NCBI RefSeq assembly: GCF_005116445.1
Contig: NZ_SWBQ01000002.1
Location: forward strand, 434,001 to 498,000
DNA from: Pedobacter frigoris
GTDB lineage: Bacteria > Bacteroidota > Bacteroidia > Sphingobacteriales > Sphingobacteriaceae
Direction of reading: 5' to 3'
Length of the DNA: 64,000 nt
Of the stretch, positions 9,239 to 18,622 are shown piece after piece (the stretch's first letter is position 1; each line of letters begins with the position of its first letter). Both the position numbers and the translations under genes were made by a program. Under the pieces are notes generated by a model. It did not search any database and was not told where the DNA came from. It was given only the letters and a program-made list of their open reading frames with translations.

Positions 9239-9592
9239 TTAAAATACTAAACCAGCTTCGCGAGCACCTTCTGCCAACGATTTAACACGTCCATGGTATA
9301 AGTAGCCATTTCTATCGAAAACAACTTCTTTAACACCAGCTGCGATTGCTTTTTCAGCAACCAATTTACCTACAGCTACCGATTGCTCAGATTTGTTACC
9401 AGTACCAGAAAAATCTTTTGATAAAGATGAAGCTGATGCAATTGTACTGCCGGTTACGTCGTTAATGATTTGAGCATAAATTCCTTTATTGCTTCTATAA
9501 ACCGATAAACGTGGACGGCTTTCAGAACCTGTTAATCTTTTTCTGATTCCTTTTTTTATACGATCTCTACGAGATAATTTTTTCCCTGCCAT
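9239..9592 (-). CDS. rplR: 50S ribosomal protein L18
   Basis: A 117-residue 5S rRNA-binding protein with the signatures [20 protein letters not shown] and [20 protein letters not shown]. It has a basic N terminus ([16 protein letters not shown]). It is five bp from rplF and 18 bp from rpsE. Confidence 0.98.
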   Translation of the reverse strand: MAGKKLSRRDRIKKGIRKRLTGSESRPRLSVYRSNKGIYAQIINDVTGSTIASASSLSKDFSGTGNKSEQSVAVGKLVAEKAIAAGVKEVVFDRNGYLYHGRVKSLAEGAREAGLVF

Positions 9593-9597
9593 GATGA

Positions 9598-10155
9598 TTA
9601 TTTTTTAGAAGCTGATTTACCTGCTTTTCTTCTTAACACTTCGCCAACAAACTTGATACCTTTACCTTTATATGGTTCCGGAGCACGTAATGAGCGTATT
9701 TTTGCCGCTACCTGACCAATCAGTTGTTTGTCTATACTTTCCAAGATAATCTTAGGAGTCTGACCTTTTTCTGAAGTTGTTGTTACTTTAATTTCTTCCG
9801 GCAATTGGAACACATAATGGTGAGAATAACCTAAAACAAGATCCAAAGTATTTCCTTGGTTAGTCGCACGGTAACCCACACCAACTAATTCTTGTTGTAT
9901 TTTATAACCTTCTGTTACACCAATAACCATATTATTCAACAAAGAACGATACAAACCATGTAGCGCCTTATGTCTTTTTTGCTCTGATGGACGCTGTACA
10001 GTTAGTACGCCATCTTCTTGACTTACAGTGATATCTGAATCTACTGCTTGAGTTAACTCTCCTTTTGGTCCTTTTACACTTACTACGTTATCTTTAGAAA
10101 CAGTAATTGTTACACCAGCAGGTATAGTAATCGGGGCTTTTCCTATTCTTGACAT
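9598..10155 (-). CDS. rplF: 50S ribosomal protein L6
   Basis: A 185-residue protein made of two related alpha/beta domains. It begins [17 protein letters not shown] and ends with the L6 signature [22 protein letters not shown]. It sits near the factor-binding site of the 50S subunit. A good ribosome-binding sequence (AAAGGAGGA) precedes its start at about 10162-10170. Confidence 0.98.
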   Translation of the reverse strand: MSRIGKAPITIPAGVTITVSKDNVVSVKGPKGELTQAVDSDITVSQEDGVLTVQRPSEQKRHKALHGLYRSLLNNMVIGVTEGYKIQQELVGVGYRATNQGNTLDLVLGYSHHYVFQLPEEIKVTTTSEKGQTPKIILESIDKQLIGQVAAKIRSLRAPEPYKGKGIKFVGEVLRRKAGKSASKK

Positions 10156-10173
10156 TTTGCTATCCTCCTTTAA

Positions 10174-10572
10174 TTAATAAACGTGACACAAAACTTCGCC
10201 ACCGATGTTTAGTTTAGCAGCCTCTTTATCAGTCATAACACCTTTAGATGTAGACAAGATTGCGATACCTAAACCATTTAATACTCTCGGCATATTTTCA
10301 ACGCCGGCATATTGCCTTAAACCTGGTTTGCTAATACGTACTAATGTGCGGATAGCTGGGATTTTTGTGATCGCATTGTATTTCAACGCAATTTTAATTG
10401 TTCCCTGAGCTGTTGTATCCTCAAATTTGTAGTTAGCGATGTAACCTTTGTCAAAAAGTACTTTAGTAATTTCCTTTTTAAGGTTTGATGCAGGAATTTC
10501 TACAATTCTGTGATTTGCCTTGATGGCATTTCTTACCCTTGTAAGATAATCTGCTATTGGATCTGTATTCAT
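10174..10572 (-). CDS. rpsH: 30S ribosomal protein S8
   Basis: A 132-residue protein starting MNTDPIADYLTRVRNA, with the C-terminal RNA-binding signature GIAILSTSKGVMTDKEA. In enterobacteria S8 represses its own operon by binding mRNA, but no such site could be verified here. The 112-bp gap to rpsN contains a 12-bp palindrome, TTGAGGCCTCAA (10651-10662), of unknown meaning. Confidence 0.98.
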   Translation of the reverse strand: MNTDPIADYLTRVRNAIKANHRIVEIPASNLKKEITKVLFDKGYIANYKFEDTTAQGTIKIALKYNAITKIPAIRTLVRISKPGLRQYAGVENMPRVLNGLGIAILSTSKGVMTDKEAAKLNIGGEVLCHVY

Positions 10573-10684
10573 TTTTTATATAATTGTGATAGTGGTTTCC
10601 TTCCTGACCTATTCGGGACGACCTGCCATCGGTTAATTTTTTGTTATTGCTTGAGGCCTCAACCCCAAGCACAAAGAAGCTGTA

Positions 10685-10954
10685 TTACCAGCTTGCTTTT
10701 CTTACTCCAGGTATTTTACCTGCTAAAGCCATATCACGGAATAACACCCTTGATATACCGAAAGTACGCATGTAACCACGAGGACGTCCAGTCAATTTGC
10801 AACGGTTGTGCAAACGAACAGCAGATGAGTTTTTAGGTAACTTATCTAATCCTTCATAATCACCAGCAGCTTTAAGTTCTGCACGTTTTTCTGCATACTT
10901 AGCTACCAATTTTTGGCGCTTAATTTCGCGAGCTTTTACACCTTCTTTTGCCAT
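10685..10954 (-). CDS. rpsN: 30S ribosomal protein S14, zinc-independent type
   Basis: An 89-residue protein ending [20 protein letters not shown]...RKASW. It is the long C-minus form, without the CxxC pairs of the ~61-residue zinc form. Its ATG overlaps the rplE stop codon by one base, implying translational coupling. Confidence 0.98.
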   Translation of the reverse strand: MAKEGVKAREIKRQKLVAKYAEKRAELKAAGDYEGLDKLPKNSSAVRLHNRCKLTGRPRGYMRTFGISRVLFRDMALAGKIPGVRKASW

Positions 10955-11520
10955 TATTGTTCTGCTTTTTGATTTTTAAATGGTAATCCAAATTGTTTTA
11001 AAAGTTCCAATGCCTCAACATCTGTAGTAGCTGTTGTTACAAAAGTGATATCCATTCCTAAAATCTTACTGATTTTATCGATGTTGATCTCAGGAAAGAT
11101 GATTTGCTCAGTAATACCTAAAGTATAATTACCTTTTCCATCAAAACCTTTATCATTGATACCTTTGAAATCACGGATACGTGGCAAAGCTACGGAAATT
11201 AAACGATCTAAAAACTCATACATGTTGTTATCACGTAAAGTTACTCGTACGCCTACAGGCATACCCTTACGCAATTTAAAGTTTGAGATATCTTTTTTAG
11301 ACTTTGCACCTACAGCTTGCTGACCGGCAATTGTTGTCATCTCCAAAATAGAGCTGTCCATAACTTTCTTGTCAGTTACAGAATAACGGCCAACACCTTG
11401 GTTGATAGCAATTTTCTCCAACTTAGGAACCTGCATAACGCTTTTGTAATTGAACTTATCTTTAAGCGCCGTTACAATTTCCTCTTTATATTTACTTTTT
11501 AATCTTGGTACGTAAGCCAT
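10954..11520 (-). CDS. rplE: 50S ribosomal protein L5
   Basis: A 188-residue 5S rRNA-binding protein of the central protuberance. Signatures are [33 protein letters not shown] and the [10 protein letters not shown] segment. It overlaps rplX and rpsN by one base each, a chain of coupled cistrons. Confidence 0.98.
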   Translation of the reverse strand: MAYVPRLKSKYKEEIVTALKDKFNYKSVMQVPKLEKIAINQGVGRYSVTDKKVMDSSILEMTTIAGQQAVGAKSKKDISNFKLRKGMPVGVRVTLRDNNMYEFLDRLISVALPRIRDFKGINDKGFDGKGNYTLGITEQIIFPEINIDKISKILGMDITFVTTATTDVEALELLKQFGLPFKNQKAEQ

Positions 11521-11858
11521 TATTTGATCTCCTCTCCTGATTTTTTACTAACCCTAACTAATTTCCCATCAGCATTAAGCTTTCTGCCAACGCGTGTAAT
11601 GTTTCCTGATTTAGGATCAATTAACGCCACGTTAGAAATATGAAGAGCAGCTTCTTTTTTAATGATACCACCATTTGGTGTAGCAGCATTTGGTTTTGTA
11701 TGTTTTGATACAAGGTTAACGCCCTCAACTAATATTCTGCTTTTAGTAGCTAATACTGAAAGCACTGTACCTTGTTGACCTTTTGAATCGCCGGCAATAA
11801 CCTTTACTAAATCTCCTTTACGGATTTTTACTTTTGGTGTAGTTACTTTATTTTTCAT
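11520..11858 (-). CDS. rplX: 50S ribosomal protein L24
   Basis: A 112-residue protein with an N-terminal KOW motif ([20 protein letters not shown], about residues 15-34) that nucleates 50S assembly. It is one base from the rplN stop and overlaps rplE by one base. Confidence 0.98.
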   Translation of the reverse strand: MKNKVTTPKVKIRKGDLVKVIAGDSKGQQGTVLSVLATKSRILVEGVNLVSKHTKPNAATPNGGIIKKEAALHISNVALIDPKSGNITRVGRKLNADGKLVRVSKKSGEEIK

Positions 11859-11859
11859 T

Positions 11860-12228
11860 TTATAATACCTCCGGTGCTAATGATACAATTTTCATGAATT
11901 GTTTTTCACGCAGTTCTCTCGCTACCGGGCCAAAAATACGTGTACCGCGCGGCTCATCTTGTGCATTTAATAATACTGCTGCATTGTCGTCGAAACGGAT
12001 GTAAGAACCATCTTTACGTCTGATCTCTTTCTTTGTTCTTACAACAACTGCTTTAGAAACTGTTCCTTTCTTAATGTTTCCAGAAGGTAATGCACTTTTA
12101 ACGGTAACAACGATTTTGTCACCAATAGAAGCATATCTCTTTCCAGTACCACCAAGTACACGGATAACCAATACTTCTTTTGCGCCGCTATTGTCGGCTA
12201 CGTTTAATCTTGATTCCTGTTGTACCAT
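11860..12228 (-). CDS. rplN: 50S ribosomal protein L14
   Basis: A 122-residue protein beginning [20 protein letters not shown], with the signature [20 protein letters not shown] near the C terminus. It forms the inter-subunit bridge region with L19. It is one base after rpsQ. Confidence 0.98.
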   Translation of the reverse strand: MVQQESRLNVADNSGAKEVLVIRVLGGTGKRYASIGDKIVVTVKSALPSGNIKKGTVSKAVVVRTKKEIRRKDGSYIRFDDNAAVLLNAQDEPRGTRIFGPVARELREKQFMKIVSLAPEVL

Positions 12229-12229
12229 G

Positions 12230-12484
12230 TTATTTAGCCCTTTCTAAAATTTCCACTAATCTCCAGTTCTTGTTTTTACTCAGCGGACGAGTCTCCATGA
12301 TCAGTACTGTATCACCAATACCGCAATCGTTTTTCTCGTCATGAGCCATAAATTTGGTAGTTTTCTTAACAAACTTACCATAGATCGGGTGTTTCACTTT
12401 ACGCTCTACCGCTACAACAATAGATTTATCCATCTTGTTGCTTACCACCAACCCGGTTCTTGTTTTTCTTAATTGTCTTTCCAT
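12230..12484 (-). CDS. rpsQ: 30S ribosomal protein S17
   Basis: An 84-residue OB-fold rRNA-binding protein with the signatures [18 protein letters not shown] and [20 protein letters not shown]. It is 13 bp after rpmC. Confidence 0.98.
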   Translation of the reverse strand: MERQLRKTRTGLVVSNKMDKSIVVAVERKVKHPIYGKFVKKTTKFMAHDEKNDCGIGDTVLIMETRPLSKNKNWRLVEILERAK

Positions 12485-12497
12485 TTCGACTCTAAAG

Positions 12498-12707
12498 TTA
12501 TTTAGTTTCAGTAGCAGACTCAGCTTTACGCTTAGTCACTTCAGTGTTTAATCGGGCTATATCTCTTCTTACCTTTTGTATACGGGAAGGATTTTCAATA
12601 GCCGATATTGTATGCGCAAATTTCAACTTTACTAAGTTTTCCTTTTCTTCTGCAATCCTGGCTACTAGTTCTTCTTGTGAAAGCCCTGTTATTTCTGAGT
12701 TTTTCAT
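12498..12707 (-). CDS. rpmC: 50S ribosomal protein L29
   Basis: A 69-residue helical protein: [19 protein letters not shown] and [19 protein letters not shown] are the two L29 helices. It sits at the peptide exit tunnel, near the binding site of SRP and trigger factor. The 72-bp gap from rplP carries a 7-bp stem, GTTGTAA/TTACAAC (12738-12762). Confidence 0.97.
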   Translation of the reverse strand: MKNSEITGLSQEELVARIAEEKENLVKLKFAHTISAIENPSRIQKVRRDIARLNTEVTKRKAESATETK

Positions 12708-12779
12708 TTTATTAATTTTTATGTTGCGGGTCTAGAGGTTGTAATAACAAGTTACTTACAACATTCAACCCAAAACCTT

Positions 12780-13202
12780 CTATGCTTCTACGTAATCTCT
12801 ACGTACTACAAATTTTGTTTGGATCGGTAATTTTTGAGCCGCTAGTCTCATCGCTTCTTTAGCAATTTCTAAAGGAACTCCTTCGGCTTCAAAAATAATA
12901 CGTCCGGGTCTAACTACAGCTACCCAGTATTCTGGAGCACCTTTACCTTTACCCATACGTACCTCAGCCGGCTTCTTAGTCACCGGTTTGTCCGGGAATA
13001 TTCTAATCCACACCTGGCCTTCACGTTTCATGAAACGAGTTACCGCAATACGGGCTGCCTCTATCTGACGACTGGTAATCCAAGTCGACTCTAAAGATTT
13101 AATCCCGAAAGACCCGAATGACAATTCAGCACCACGAGTTGCTAAACCTTTCATTCTGCCCTTTTGCATCTTTCTGAACTTCGTTCTTTTTGGCTGTAAC
13201 AT
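12780..13202 (-). CDS. rplP: 50S ribosomal protein L16
   Basis: A 140-residue protein beginning [19 protein letters not shown], with [20 protein letters not shown] and the arginine of the hydroxylation motif region. L16 positions tRNA in the A site of the 50S subunit. It is 38 bp downstream of rpsC. Confidence 0.98.
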   Translation of the reverse strand: MLQPKRTKFRKMQKGRMKGLATRGAELSFGSFGIKSLESTWITSRQIEAARIAVTRFMKREGQVWIRIFPDKPVTKKPAEVRMGKGKGAPEYWVAVVRPGRIIFEAEGVPLEIAKEAMRLAAQKLPIQTKFVVRRDYVEA

Positions 13203-13240
13203 TTTATTCTAATATTATCGTTAAACGATCTGTTAACTAA

Positions 13241-14098
13241 TTATTTACGAGGACCTCTATTTTGAGTATTTCCACCTCTATTATCTCTTCCTGCGCCAGG
13301 ACCGCCTTGACCAGGGCCTCTTCCGCCACGATTACCACCACCGCGGTTATCGTTTCTTCTGTCGCCACCGCCACGGTTATCTCTGTCTCTACCTCCGGCA
13401 AATGCACCTTCTGGTCTGCCACCTTTACCTGGAGCATTGCTCACGGCACCGATGTTTGGAGAAAGATCACGTTTACCGTAAACCTCACCTTTGCAAATCC
13501 AAACCTTCACACCTATTTTACCATAAGTAGTTAAAGCTTCAGCTAGTGCATAGTCAATGTCTGCACGGAAAGTATGCAAAGGAATTCTTCCTTCTTTATA
13601 CTGTTCGCTACGAGCCATCTCAGCACCACCCAAACGACCAGAAGTCATTATCTTGATACCTTCAGCGCCCATACGCATTGTTGATGCAATAGTAGATTTC
13701 ATTGCTCTACGGAATGAGATCCTTGCCTCTAATTGTTTTGCAACACCTTCTGCTACTAATTGTGCATCAAGCTCAGGACGTTTAATTTCAAAAATGTTGA
13801 TCTGAATTTCCTTTTTAGTCAATTTTTTCAACTCTTCTTTGATCTTGTCAACTTCCTGTCCTGCTTTACCGATCACAATACCCGGACGAGCTGTGTGAAT
13901 TGTAACTGTAATACGTTTTAAAGTACGCTCAATTACCACTTTAGCTACACCGCCTTTTGCGATACGTGCAGAAAGGTATTTTCTTATTTTTTCGTCCTCA
14001 ACTAATTTATCAGCATAGTTGTTGCCACCGAACCAGTTAGAATCCCAACCCTTGATGATTCCTAACCTGTTTCCTATTGGATGTGCTTTTTGTCCCAT
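13241..14098 (-). CDS. rpsC: 30S ribosomal protein S3 with Gly/Arg-rich C-terminal tail
   Basis: A 285-residue protein. Residues 1-215 are canonical S3: [20 protein letters not shown], the KH motif [12 protein letters not shown], and the C-terminal domain ending [14 protein letters not shown]. The last ~60 residues are a low-complexity tail of RGG/GGR/DNRGGG repeats. This makes the protein about 50 residues longer than the 233-residue E. coli S3. S3 lines the mRNA entry channel, so the tail may project towards incoming mRNA. Confidence 0.97.
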   Translation of the reverse strand: MGQKAHPIGNRLGIIKGWDSNWFGGNNYADKLVEDEKIRKYLSARIAKGGVAKVVIERTLKRITVTIHTARPGIVIGKAGQEVDKIKEELKKLTKKEIQINIFEIKRPELDAQLVAEGVAKQLEARISFRRAMKSTIASTMRMGAEGIKIMTSGRLGGAEMARSEQYKEGRIPLHTFRADIDYALAEALTTYGKIGVKVWICKGEVYGKRDLSPNIGAVSNAPGKGGRPEGAFAGGRDRDNRGGGDRRNDNRGGGNRGGRGPGQGGPGAGRDNRGGNTQNRGPRK

Positions 14099-14103
14099 TT
14101 CTG

Positions 14104-14466
14104 TTAATTAGTTTGAGTTTCAACGTTTTTACTATCTACTATCAAAGTCACGTGGTTTGAACGTTTACGTATTCTGTAACCGCGTCCTTGAGGTGCTGGT
14201 CTTAATCTTTTTAACTGACGACCACCGCCTACCATTATCGTTTTCACGTATAATTGGTTTTCTTCAGGGCGAGAACCTTCATTTTTAGTCTCCCAGTTTT
14301 TGATAGCTGATAATAAAAGCTTCTCAACTCTTATTGCTGCATCTTTATTGGTAAACTTTAAAATATGTAAAGCTTTCTCAACACGCTCACCTCTGATAAG
14401 ATCTACAACCAAACGCATCTTACGTGGTGAGGTTGGACAATTGTTTAATTTCGCTACTGCTTCCAT
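14104..14466 (-). CDS. rplV: 50S ribosomal protein L22
   Basis: A 120-residue protein with the [20 protein letters not shown] start region and the extended hairpin tip [20 protein letters not shown] that lines the nascent-peptide tunnel. It lies between rpsS and rpsC with 5-7 bp gaps. Confidence 0.98.
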   Translation of the reverse strand: MEAVAKLNNCPTSPRKMRLVVDLIRGERVEKALHILKFTNKDAAIRVEKLLLSAIKNWETKNEGSRPEENQLYVKTIMVGGGRQLKRLRPAPQGRGYRIRKRSNHVTLIVDSKNVETQTN

Positions 14467-14473
14467 CTCTTAA

Positions 14474-14740
14474 TTATTTTTTCTTTTCAGAGTGACCCCT
14501 AAATGTTCTGGTTGGAGCAAACTCTCCCAGCTTGTGACCAACCATGTTTTCTGTTACGTATACCGGTATAAATTTATTACCGTTGTGTACTGCAAATGTA
14601 TGACCCACAAAATCTGGTGAGATCATTGATCTGCGTGACCAAGTTTTAATTACAGACTTCTTGCCTGAATCATTCATAGATACTACTTTCTTCTCTACGT
14701 TATGGTCAATATAAGGTCCTTTTTTAATCGAACGAGCCAT
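14474..14740 (-). CDS. rpsS: 30S ribosomal protein S19
   Basis: An 88-residue head protein: [19 protein letters not shown] and the signature [18 protein letters not shown]. Its start overlaps the rplB stop by one base. Confidence 0.98.
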   Translation of the reverse strand: MARSIKKGPYIDHNVEKKVVSMNDSGKKSVIKTWSRRSMISPDFVGHTFAVHNGNKFIPVYVTENMVGHKLGEFAPTRTFRGHSEKKK

Positions 14741-15564
14741 TATTTCTTCCTTTTCTCTATGATGAAACGATTTGAGTATTTTTTAAGTGAACGGGTTTTG
14801 AAGCCTTTAGCATACATACCGTTTCTTGAACGAGGCTGACCTCCTGATGAGCGACCCTCACCACCACCCATTGGGTGATCCACAGGGTTCATCGCTACCG
14901 GACGTGTTCTAGGACGACGACCTAACCAACGGCTACGACCTGCTTTACCTAATACTTCATTTGCATGATCAGAATTTGAAACAGCTCCTATTGTTGCAGA
15001 ACAAGCCGTCAAGATTAATCTTGTCTCGCCTGAAGGCATTTTTAATGTAGCATATTTACCATCACGAGCAGCTAACTGAGCATAAGCTCCTGCACTACGT
15101 GCCAATTGAGCTCCACGACCTGGATGAATCTCCACATTGTGTACAATTGATCCCAATGGGATATTAGCTAACTTCAAAGTATTTCCAACTTCTGGAGTTG
15201 CAGTATCACCCGATACTACTTTCTGCCCTACTTGCAATCCTTCCGGTGCAATAATATAACGCTTCTCGCCATCTGCATAATGTAGTAATGCAATGCGTGC
15301 AGTACGGTTTGGATCGTATTCAACAGTAGCTACTGTTGCAGGAATATCAAACTTATCACGTTTAAAATCAATTAAACGATAAGATTTCTTGTGACCACCA
15401 CCCATATAGCGCATAGTCATCTTTCCTGTATTGTTACGTCCTCCCGATTTCTTAGAAGATACAACCAATGATTTTTCGGGCTTGGTTGCTGTAATCTCCG
15501 TAAAACTGGCACCAACTCTAAAGCGGGTTCCCGGAGTAACTGGTTTAAATTTTCTTAAGCCCAT
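14740..15564 (-). CDS. rplB: 50S ribosomal protein L2
   Basis: A 274-residue protein near the peptidyl-transferase centre. It includes [20 protein letters not shown] and the conserved [19 protein letters not shown] loop containing the universally conserved histidine. It ends in the basic [17 protein letters not shown]. Confidence 0.98.
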   Translation of the reverse strand: MGLRKFKPVTPGTRFRVGASFTEITATKPEKSLVVSSKKSGGRNNTGKMTMRYMGGGHKKSYRLIDFKRDKFDIPATVATVEYDPNRTARIALLHYADGEKRYIIAPEGLQVGQKVVSGDTATPEVGNTLKLANIPLGSIVHNVEIHPGRGAQLARSAGAYAQLAARDGKYATLKMPSGETRLILTACSATIGAVSNSDHANEVLGKAGRSRWLGRRPRTRPVAMNPVDHPMGGGEGRSSGGQPRSRNGMYAKGFKTRSLKKYSNRFIIEKRKK

Positions 15565-15587
15565 AGTTATAAATTATTCAATTCTTA

Positions 15588-15878
15588 TTAAATATTCGCG
15601 TAATAATCTATTGTTTCACCTGCTTTAAGTGTCACGATAGCTTTTTTGTATTTCGGGCTGCGACCAGTAACTAATCCGCCTTTTGTATTTCTAGACTTAA
15701 CTTTACCTTCTACAACCATTGTGTTAATAGCCAAAACGTTAACGCCGTACATCTTTTCAATAACTTGCTTAATCTGCAATTTATTAGCTTTGTGATCTAC
15801 TTTAAAGGTAAAGCGGTTAGACTTCTCTGTTAATGCAGAAGCTTTTTCTGTTAATATCGGTTTTCTTAAAAGTTCCAT
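15588..15878 (-). CDS. rplW: 50S ribosomal protein L23
   Basis: A 96-residue protein starting MELLRKPILTEKASALTEKS. The ATG at 15876-15878 lies 1 bp after the rplD stop; a start four codons upstream would fall inside rplD and is less likely. L23 sits at the tunnel exit and docks trigger factor and SRP. The conserved loop is NKLQIKQVIEKMYGVNV. Confidence 0.96.
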   Translation of the reverse strand: MELLRKPILTEKASALTEKSNRFTFKVDHKANKLQIKQVIEKMYGVNVLAINTMVVEGKVKSRNTKGGLVTGRSPKYKKAIVTLKAGETIDYYANI

Positions 15879-15879
15879 A

Positions 15880-16509
15880 TTACTTGGCAAATGCCTCCTC
15901 CAATGTTTTAAGAGAATCAGCAGTCAACAAAAGCTTACCACAATTTAATACATCATATGTATTCAACTGATCTGCAGTAATTACTTTCGCTTTCTGAATG
16001 TTTCTGCTTGATAAATAGATATTGTTATTTTGTGAAGGTAAAACCAACAATGTCTTTTCTCCTGATAAATTCAAAGCGCTAACTAAATTGATATAGTTTT
16101 TAGTTTTGATCGAATCAAAAGTGAAGTCTTCTAAAACAACAACATTTTGATCCTGTGCTTTGTAAGATAATGCAGACTTACGAGCCAACACTTTCAATTT
16201 CTTATTCAATTTAAAGCTGTAATCACGTGGCTGAGGACCAAACACACGACCACCACCATTGAACAATGGAGATTTAATACTTCCGGCACGAGCACCACCA
16301 GTACCTTTTTGTTTATATAATTTACGGGTTGAACCAGCAATTTCATTACGTTGCTTAGACTTGTGCGTTCCTTGACGTTGATTAGCCAAATACTGCTTTA
16401 CATCTAAATAAATTGCGTGGTCAACAGGCGTTATGCCAAATACCGACTCAGGAAGCTGCACCTTGGCACCTGTCTCTTTTCCTGAAATGTTTAATACTTT
16501 AACTTCCAT
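15880..16509 (-). CDS. rplD: 50S ribosomal protein L4
   Basis: A 209-residue protein with the conserved extended loop [20 protein letters not shown] that reaches the tunnel. In enterobacteria L4 also represses the S10 operon through its leader; here the rplC leader is a candidate target (entry 17156-17173). It is four bp after rplC. Confidence 0.97.
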   Translation of the reverse strand: MEVKVLNISGKETGAKVQLPESVFGITPVDHAIYLDVKQYLANQRQGTHKSKQRNEIAGSTRKLYKQKGTGGARAGSIKSPLFNGGGRVFGPQPRDYSFKLNKKLKVLARKSALSYKAQDQNVVVLEDFTFDSIKTKNYINLVSALNLSGEKTLLVLPSQNNNIYLSSRNIQKAKVITADQLNTYDVLNCGKLLLTADSLKTLEEAFAK

Positions 16510-16513
16510 CTGC

Positions 16514-17131
16514 TTACTTGTCTAAGATTACGTAAGAACCCTTAGCTCCTGGAATGGAACCACTAACTACAACAAGATTTTGATCAGCATAAACTTTCAA
16601 AACCTGTAAGTTTTGAATTTTCACTCTGTCTCCACCCATTCTTCCCGCCATACGCATGCCTTTAAATACACGTGAAGGATAAGAAGCAGCACCCAATGAA
16701 CCCGGCGCACGCATTCTGTTGTGCTGTCCGTGAGTCTGTCCACCAACACCAGCGAAACCATGACGTTTTACAACACCCTGGAAACCTTTACCTTTTGAAG
16801 TACCAACAACATCCACAAAATCGCCTTCATTAAAGATGCTAACCGTTACAGTATCACCTAAATTTAATGATTCTTCAAATGGCTCGAATTCAACCAATTT
16901 GCGTTTTGGGGTAGTGTTTGCTTTCGCAAAGTGGCCTTTTAAAGGCTGAGTTGTGTTCTTCTCTTTAGCTTCGTCGAAACCTAACTGAACTGAAACGTAA
17001 CCGTCTTTCTCTGCGGTCTTTACCTGTGTAACTACACAAGGCCCAGCTTCGATCACCGTACAAGGAATATTCTTCCCATCGGCGTCGAAAATGCTGGTCA
17101 TTCCTACTTTTTTTCCAATAATACCTGACAT
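16514..17131 (-). CDS. rplC: 50S ribosomal protein L3
   Basis: A 205-residue protein starting [20 protein letters not shown], with the loop [20 protein letters not shown] that approaches the peptidyl-transferase centre; the Gln of the GGQTHGQ segment is the usual methylation site. Here it is the first gene of its transcript rather than following rpsJ, with its own promoter at 17208-17237. Confidence 0.98.
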   Translation of the reverse strand: MSGIIGKKVGMTSIFDADGKNIPCTVIEAGPCVVTQVKTAEKDGYVSVQLGFDEAKEKNTTQPLKGHFAKANTTPKRKLVEFEPFEESLNLGDTVTVSIFNEGDFVDVVGTSKGKGFQGVVKRHGFAGVGGQTHGQHNRMRAPGSLGAASYPSRVFKGMRMAGRMGGDRVKIQNLQVLKVYADQNLVVVSGSIPGAKGSYVILDK

Positions 17132-17155
17132 TTTCTATTTTAATTTAACACCCAT

Positions 17156-17173
17156 CGAAGCAGTAGGGCTTCG
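17156..17173 (-). promoter_or_regulatory. Hairpin in the rplC 5' leader
   Basis: CGAAGC (plus 17156-17161) pairs with GCTTCG (17168-17173) around a 6-nt loop. Outside it CACC and GGTG can pair across a small internal loop. The leader between the predicted start site (~17203) and the rplC ATG is about 70 nt and also holds GGGGAT/ATCC complementarity. It could be an autoregulatory ribosomal-protein leader; no direct homology is claimed. Confidence 0.4.
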
Positions 17174-17207
17174 TTCAAGGTGGATACACATCCCCGTTAA
17201 GGGACGG

Positions 17208-17237
17208 CAAAAATAGGAAAGAAATCTTAATTTTCAA
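17208..17237 (-). promoter_or_regulatory. Promoter of the rplC operon
   Basis: The minus strand reads TTG (17235-17237, within ATTTG), a 19-bp spacer, then TATTTTTG (17208-17215), an exact match to the Bacteroidota TTG/TAnnTTTG arrangement. It gives a ~70-nt leader to rplC. Confidence 0.7.
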
Positions 17238-17313
17238 ATAGTTAGCTCATTATTTTTTCAAATAAGTGCAAAATATTTTTTCCGACGGAATTACGATATC
17301 AATAAATACTGCC

Positions 17314-17709
17314 CTAACCGGCCAGCTTATTGCTTAAACTAAATAGAATAACACACAAAACAAATAAACCAATCAAAACATAAAGGTAGTCCCGCTCTAT
17401 CAGAAAACTAAACACAGAGAAAACAACACGTAAAATCGGTGTAAAAATCAACAATAACGTCCCAAATTGGATAATCGCACTGCCGTCGACACGCTTCAAT
17501 CCTGAAAAAATTGCATTTATTGACGACAGTCCCGACTTACCTGGGTTAAATTTTTCATAATCCACTATGCCCAAATAATTTGAAAAAAGATATATTAAAC
17601 CGCCGACAAATACTACACTCATAGATGAAATTACCCCCACACGCAATAGCGTACCAAGTATAACCTGAACATCTTTATCTGCGAAAAAATTCTTGCTGTC
17701 TTTAATCAT
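17314..17709 (-). CDS. DUF1634 membrane protein, partner of the TSUP permease
   Basis: A 131-residue protein with three hydrophobic segments: about residues 22-46 (VGVISSMSVVFVGGLIYLF), 80-103 and 108-126. It belongs by pattern to DUF1634, a small family nearly always encoded next to TauE/SafE permeases. Its start overlaps the end of the permease gene by 4 bp (ATGA), so the two are translationally coupled. Its role is unknown; an accessory subunit is the simplest guess. It is inserted in the middle of the ribosomal superoperon. Confidence 0.75.
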   Translation of the reverse strand: MIKDSKNFFADKDVQVILGTLLRVGVISSMSVVFVGGLIYLFSNYLGIVDYEKFNPGKSGLSSINAIFSGLKRVDGSAIIQFGTLLLIFTPILRVVFSVFSFLIERDYLYVLIGLFVLCVILFSLSNKLAG

Positions 17710-18542
17710 AGTCTCCCTGCTAATCCATTGTAAATCATTTGCAACGCTAAAAATGTAACAACAACTGCAAAAACAACTTTCAATTTATCCGTTTTAGTTC
17801 TCACAAGAATCTTTGACCCAATTGTTGCCCCCACCAAGACTCCTATTGTAACCGGCATCGCAATTCCAGGATCAATTTGCCCCCTATGCAAATACACAAT
17901 CGCACTGGCCGCCGCAGTAACCCCCATCATAAAATTACTGGTGGTCGTAGATACCTTAAATGGTATACGCATGATATTATCCATTGCTATCACTTTAAGT
18001 GCGCCTGAGCCTATCCCCAGCAATCCTGATATGATACCAGCAATAAACATCATCAAGAATCCTCCTAACACATTATGCACAGCATATTTCTTCACACCAT
18101 CTTCGGTCGGATAAGTTCCATTTAGTTTTAAAAAAAGAGCCAGTTTTCCGGAAGTATCGTTATCGGAGCGATCTATTTTTTTTCTGACCATCATCGCCGC
18201 TGAGAACAACAAGATCAATCCAAAGATTACGGCGATATAACCAGGATCTATAAACACAGTTACCACCGCTCCTATAATTGCACTGACTGTCGTAGCAATC
18301 TCCAGAAACATTCCTATTCGTATATTCGTTATGCCCTCTTTTACATATGCAGCTGCAGAGCCTGAAGATGTCGCAATAACAGAAATTATCGATGCGCCTA
18401 TTGCATAATGAATATCAACGCCTAACCCTAATGTTAACAGTGGAATAATTATTACTCCACCACCAAGCCCGGTTAAAGACCCAACCAATCCAGCAAGGAA
18501 AGCTCCGGCAAGGACTATGATAGTAAATAGTAATACGGACAT
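17706..18542 (-). CDS. TSUP family permease (sulfite exporter TauE/SafE)
   Basis: A 278-residue inner-membrane protein with about eight hydrophobic helices and the two glycine-rich repeats of the family (GLVGSLTGLGGGVIIIPLL near the N terminus and IAGIISGLLGIGSGALKVIAM in the middle, broken here for length). These proteins move sulfite, sulfonates or other organosulfur anions; the substrate is not deducible. ATG at 18540-18542 is chosen over an in-frame TTG 9 bp upstream. A TATATTTG box at 18549-18556 ends only 7 nt before the ATG, suggesting a leaderless mRNA. Confidence 0.85.
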   Translation of the reverse strand: MSVLLFTIIVLAGAFLAGLVGSLTGLGGGVIIIPLLTLGLGVDIHYAIGASIISVIATSSGSAAAYVKEGITNIRIGMFLEIATTVSAIIGAVVTVFIDPGYIAVIFGLILLFSAAMMVRKKIDRSDNDTSGKLALFLKLNGTYPTEDGVKKYAVHNVLGGFLMMFIAGIISGLLGIGSGALKVIAMDNIMRIPFKVSTTTSNFMMGVTAAASAIVYLHRGQIDPGIAMPVTIGVLVGATIGSKILVRTKTDKLKVVFAVVVTFLALQMIYNGLAGRL

Positions 18543-18548
18543 CGCCTG

Positions 18549-18577
18549 CAAATATACTATCTACCAACAAAACACAA
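18549..18577 (-). promoter_or_regulatory. Promoter of the TSUP-DUF1634 operon
   Basis: The minus strand reads TTG (18575-18577), an 18-bp spacer, then TATATTTG (18549-18556). The expected start site falls at or a few bases before the ATG (18542). Confidence 0.5.
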
Positions 18578-18622
18578 TAAAATTAAATTATGAATGTTAA
18601 ATTAGACGTAAACTATTCAAAC

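Noticed and set aside
10573..10684. Small gene or S8-binding leader between rpsN and rpsH
   Set aside because: No ORF with a start signal, and the 12-bp palindrome does not resemble the known S8 target closely enough to claim.
12738..12762. Hairpin between rplP and rpmC as a terminator
   Set aside because: Only a 7-bp stem with an 11-nt loop and no T-run; noted but not supported as functional.
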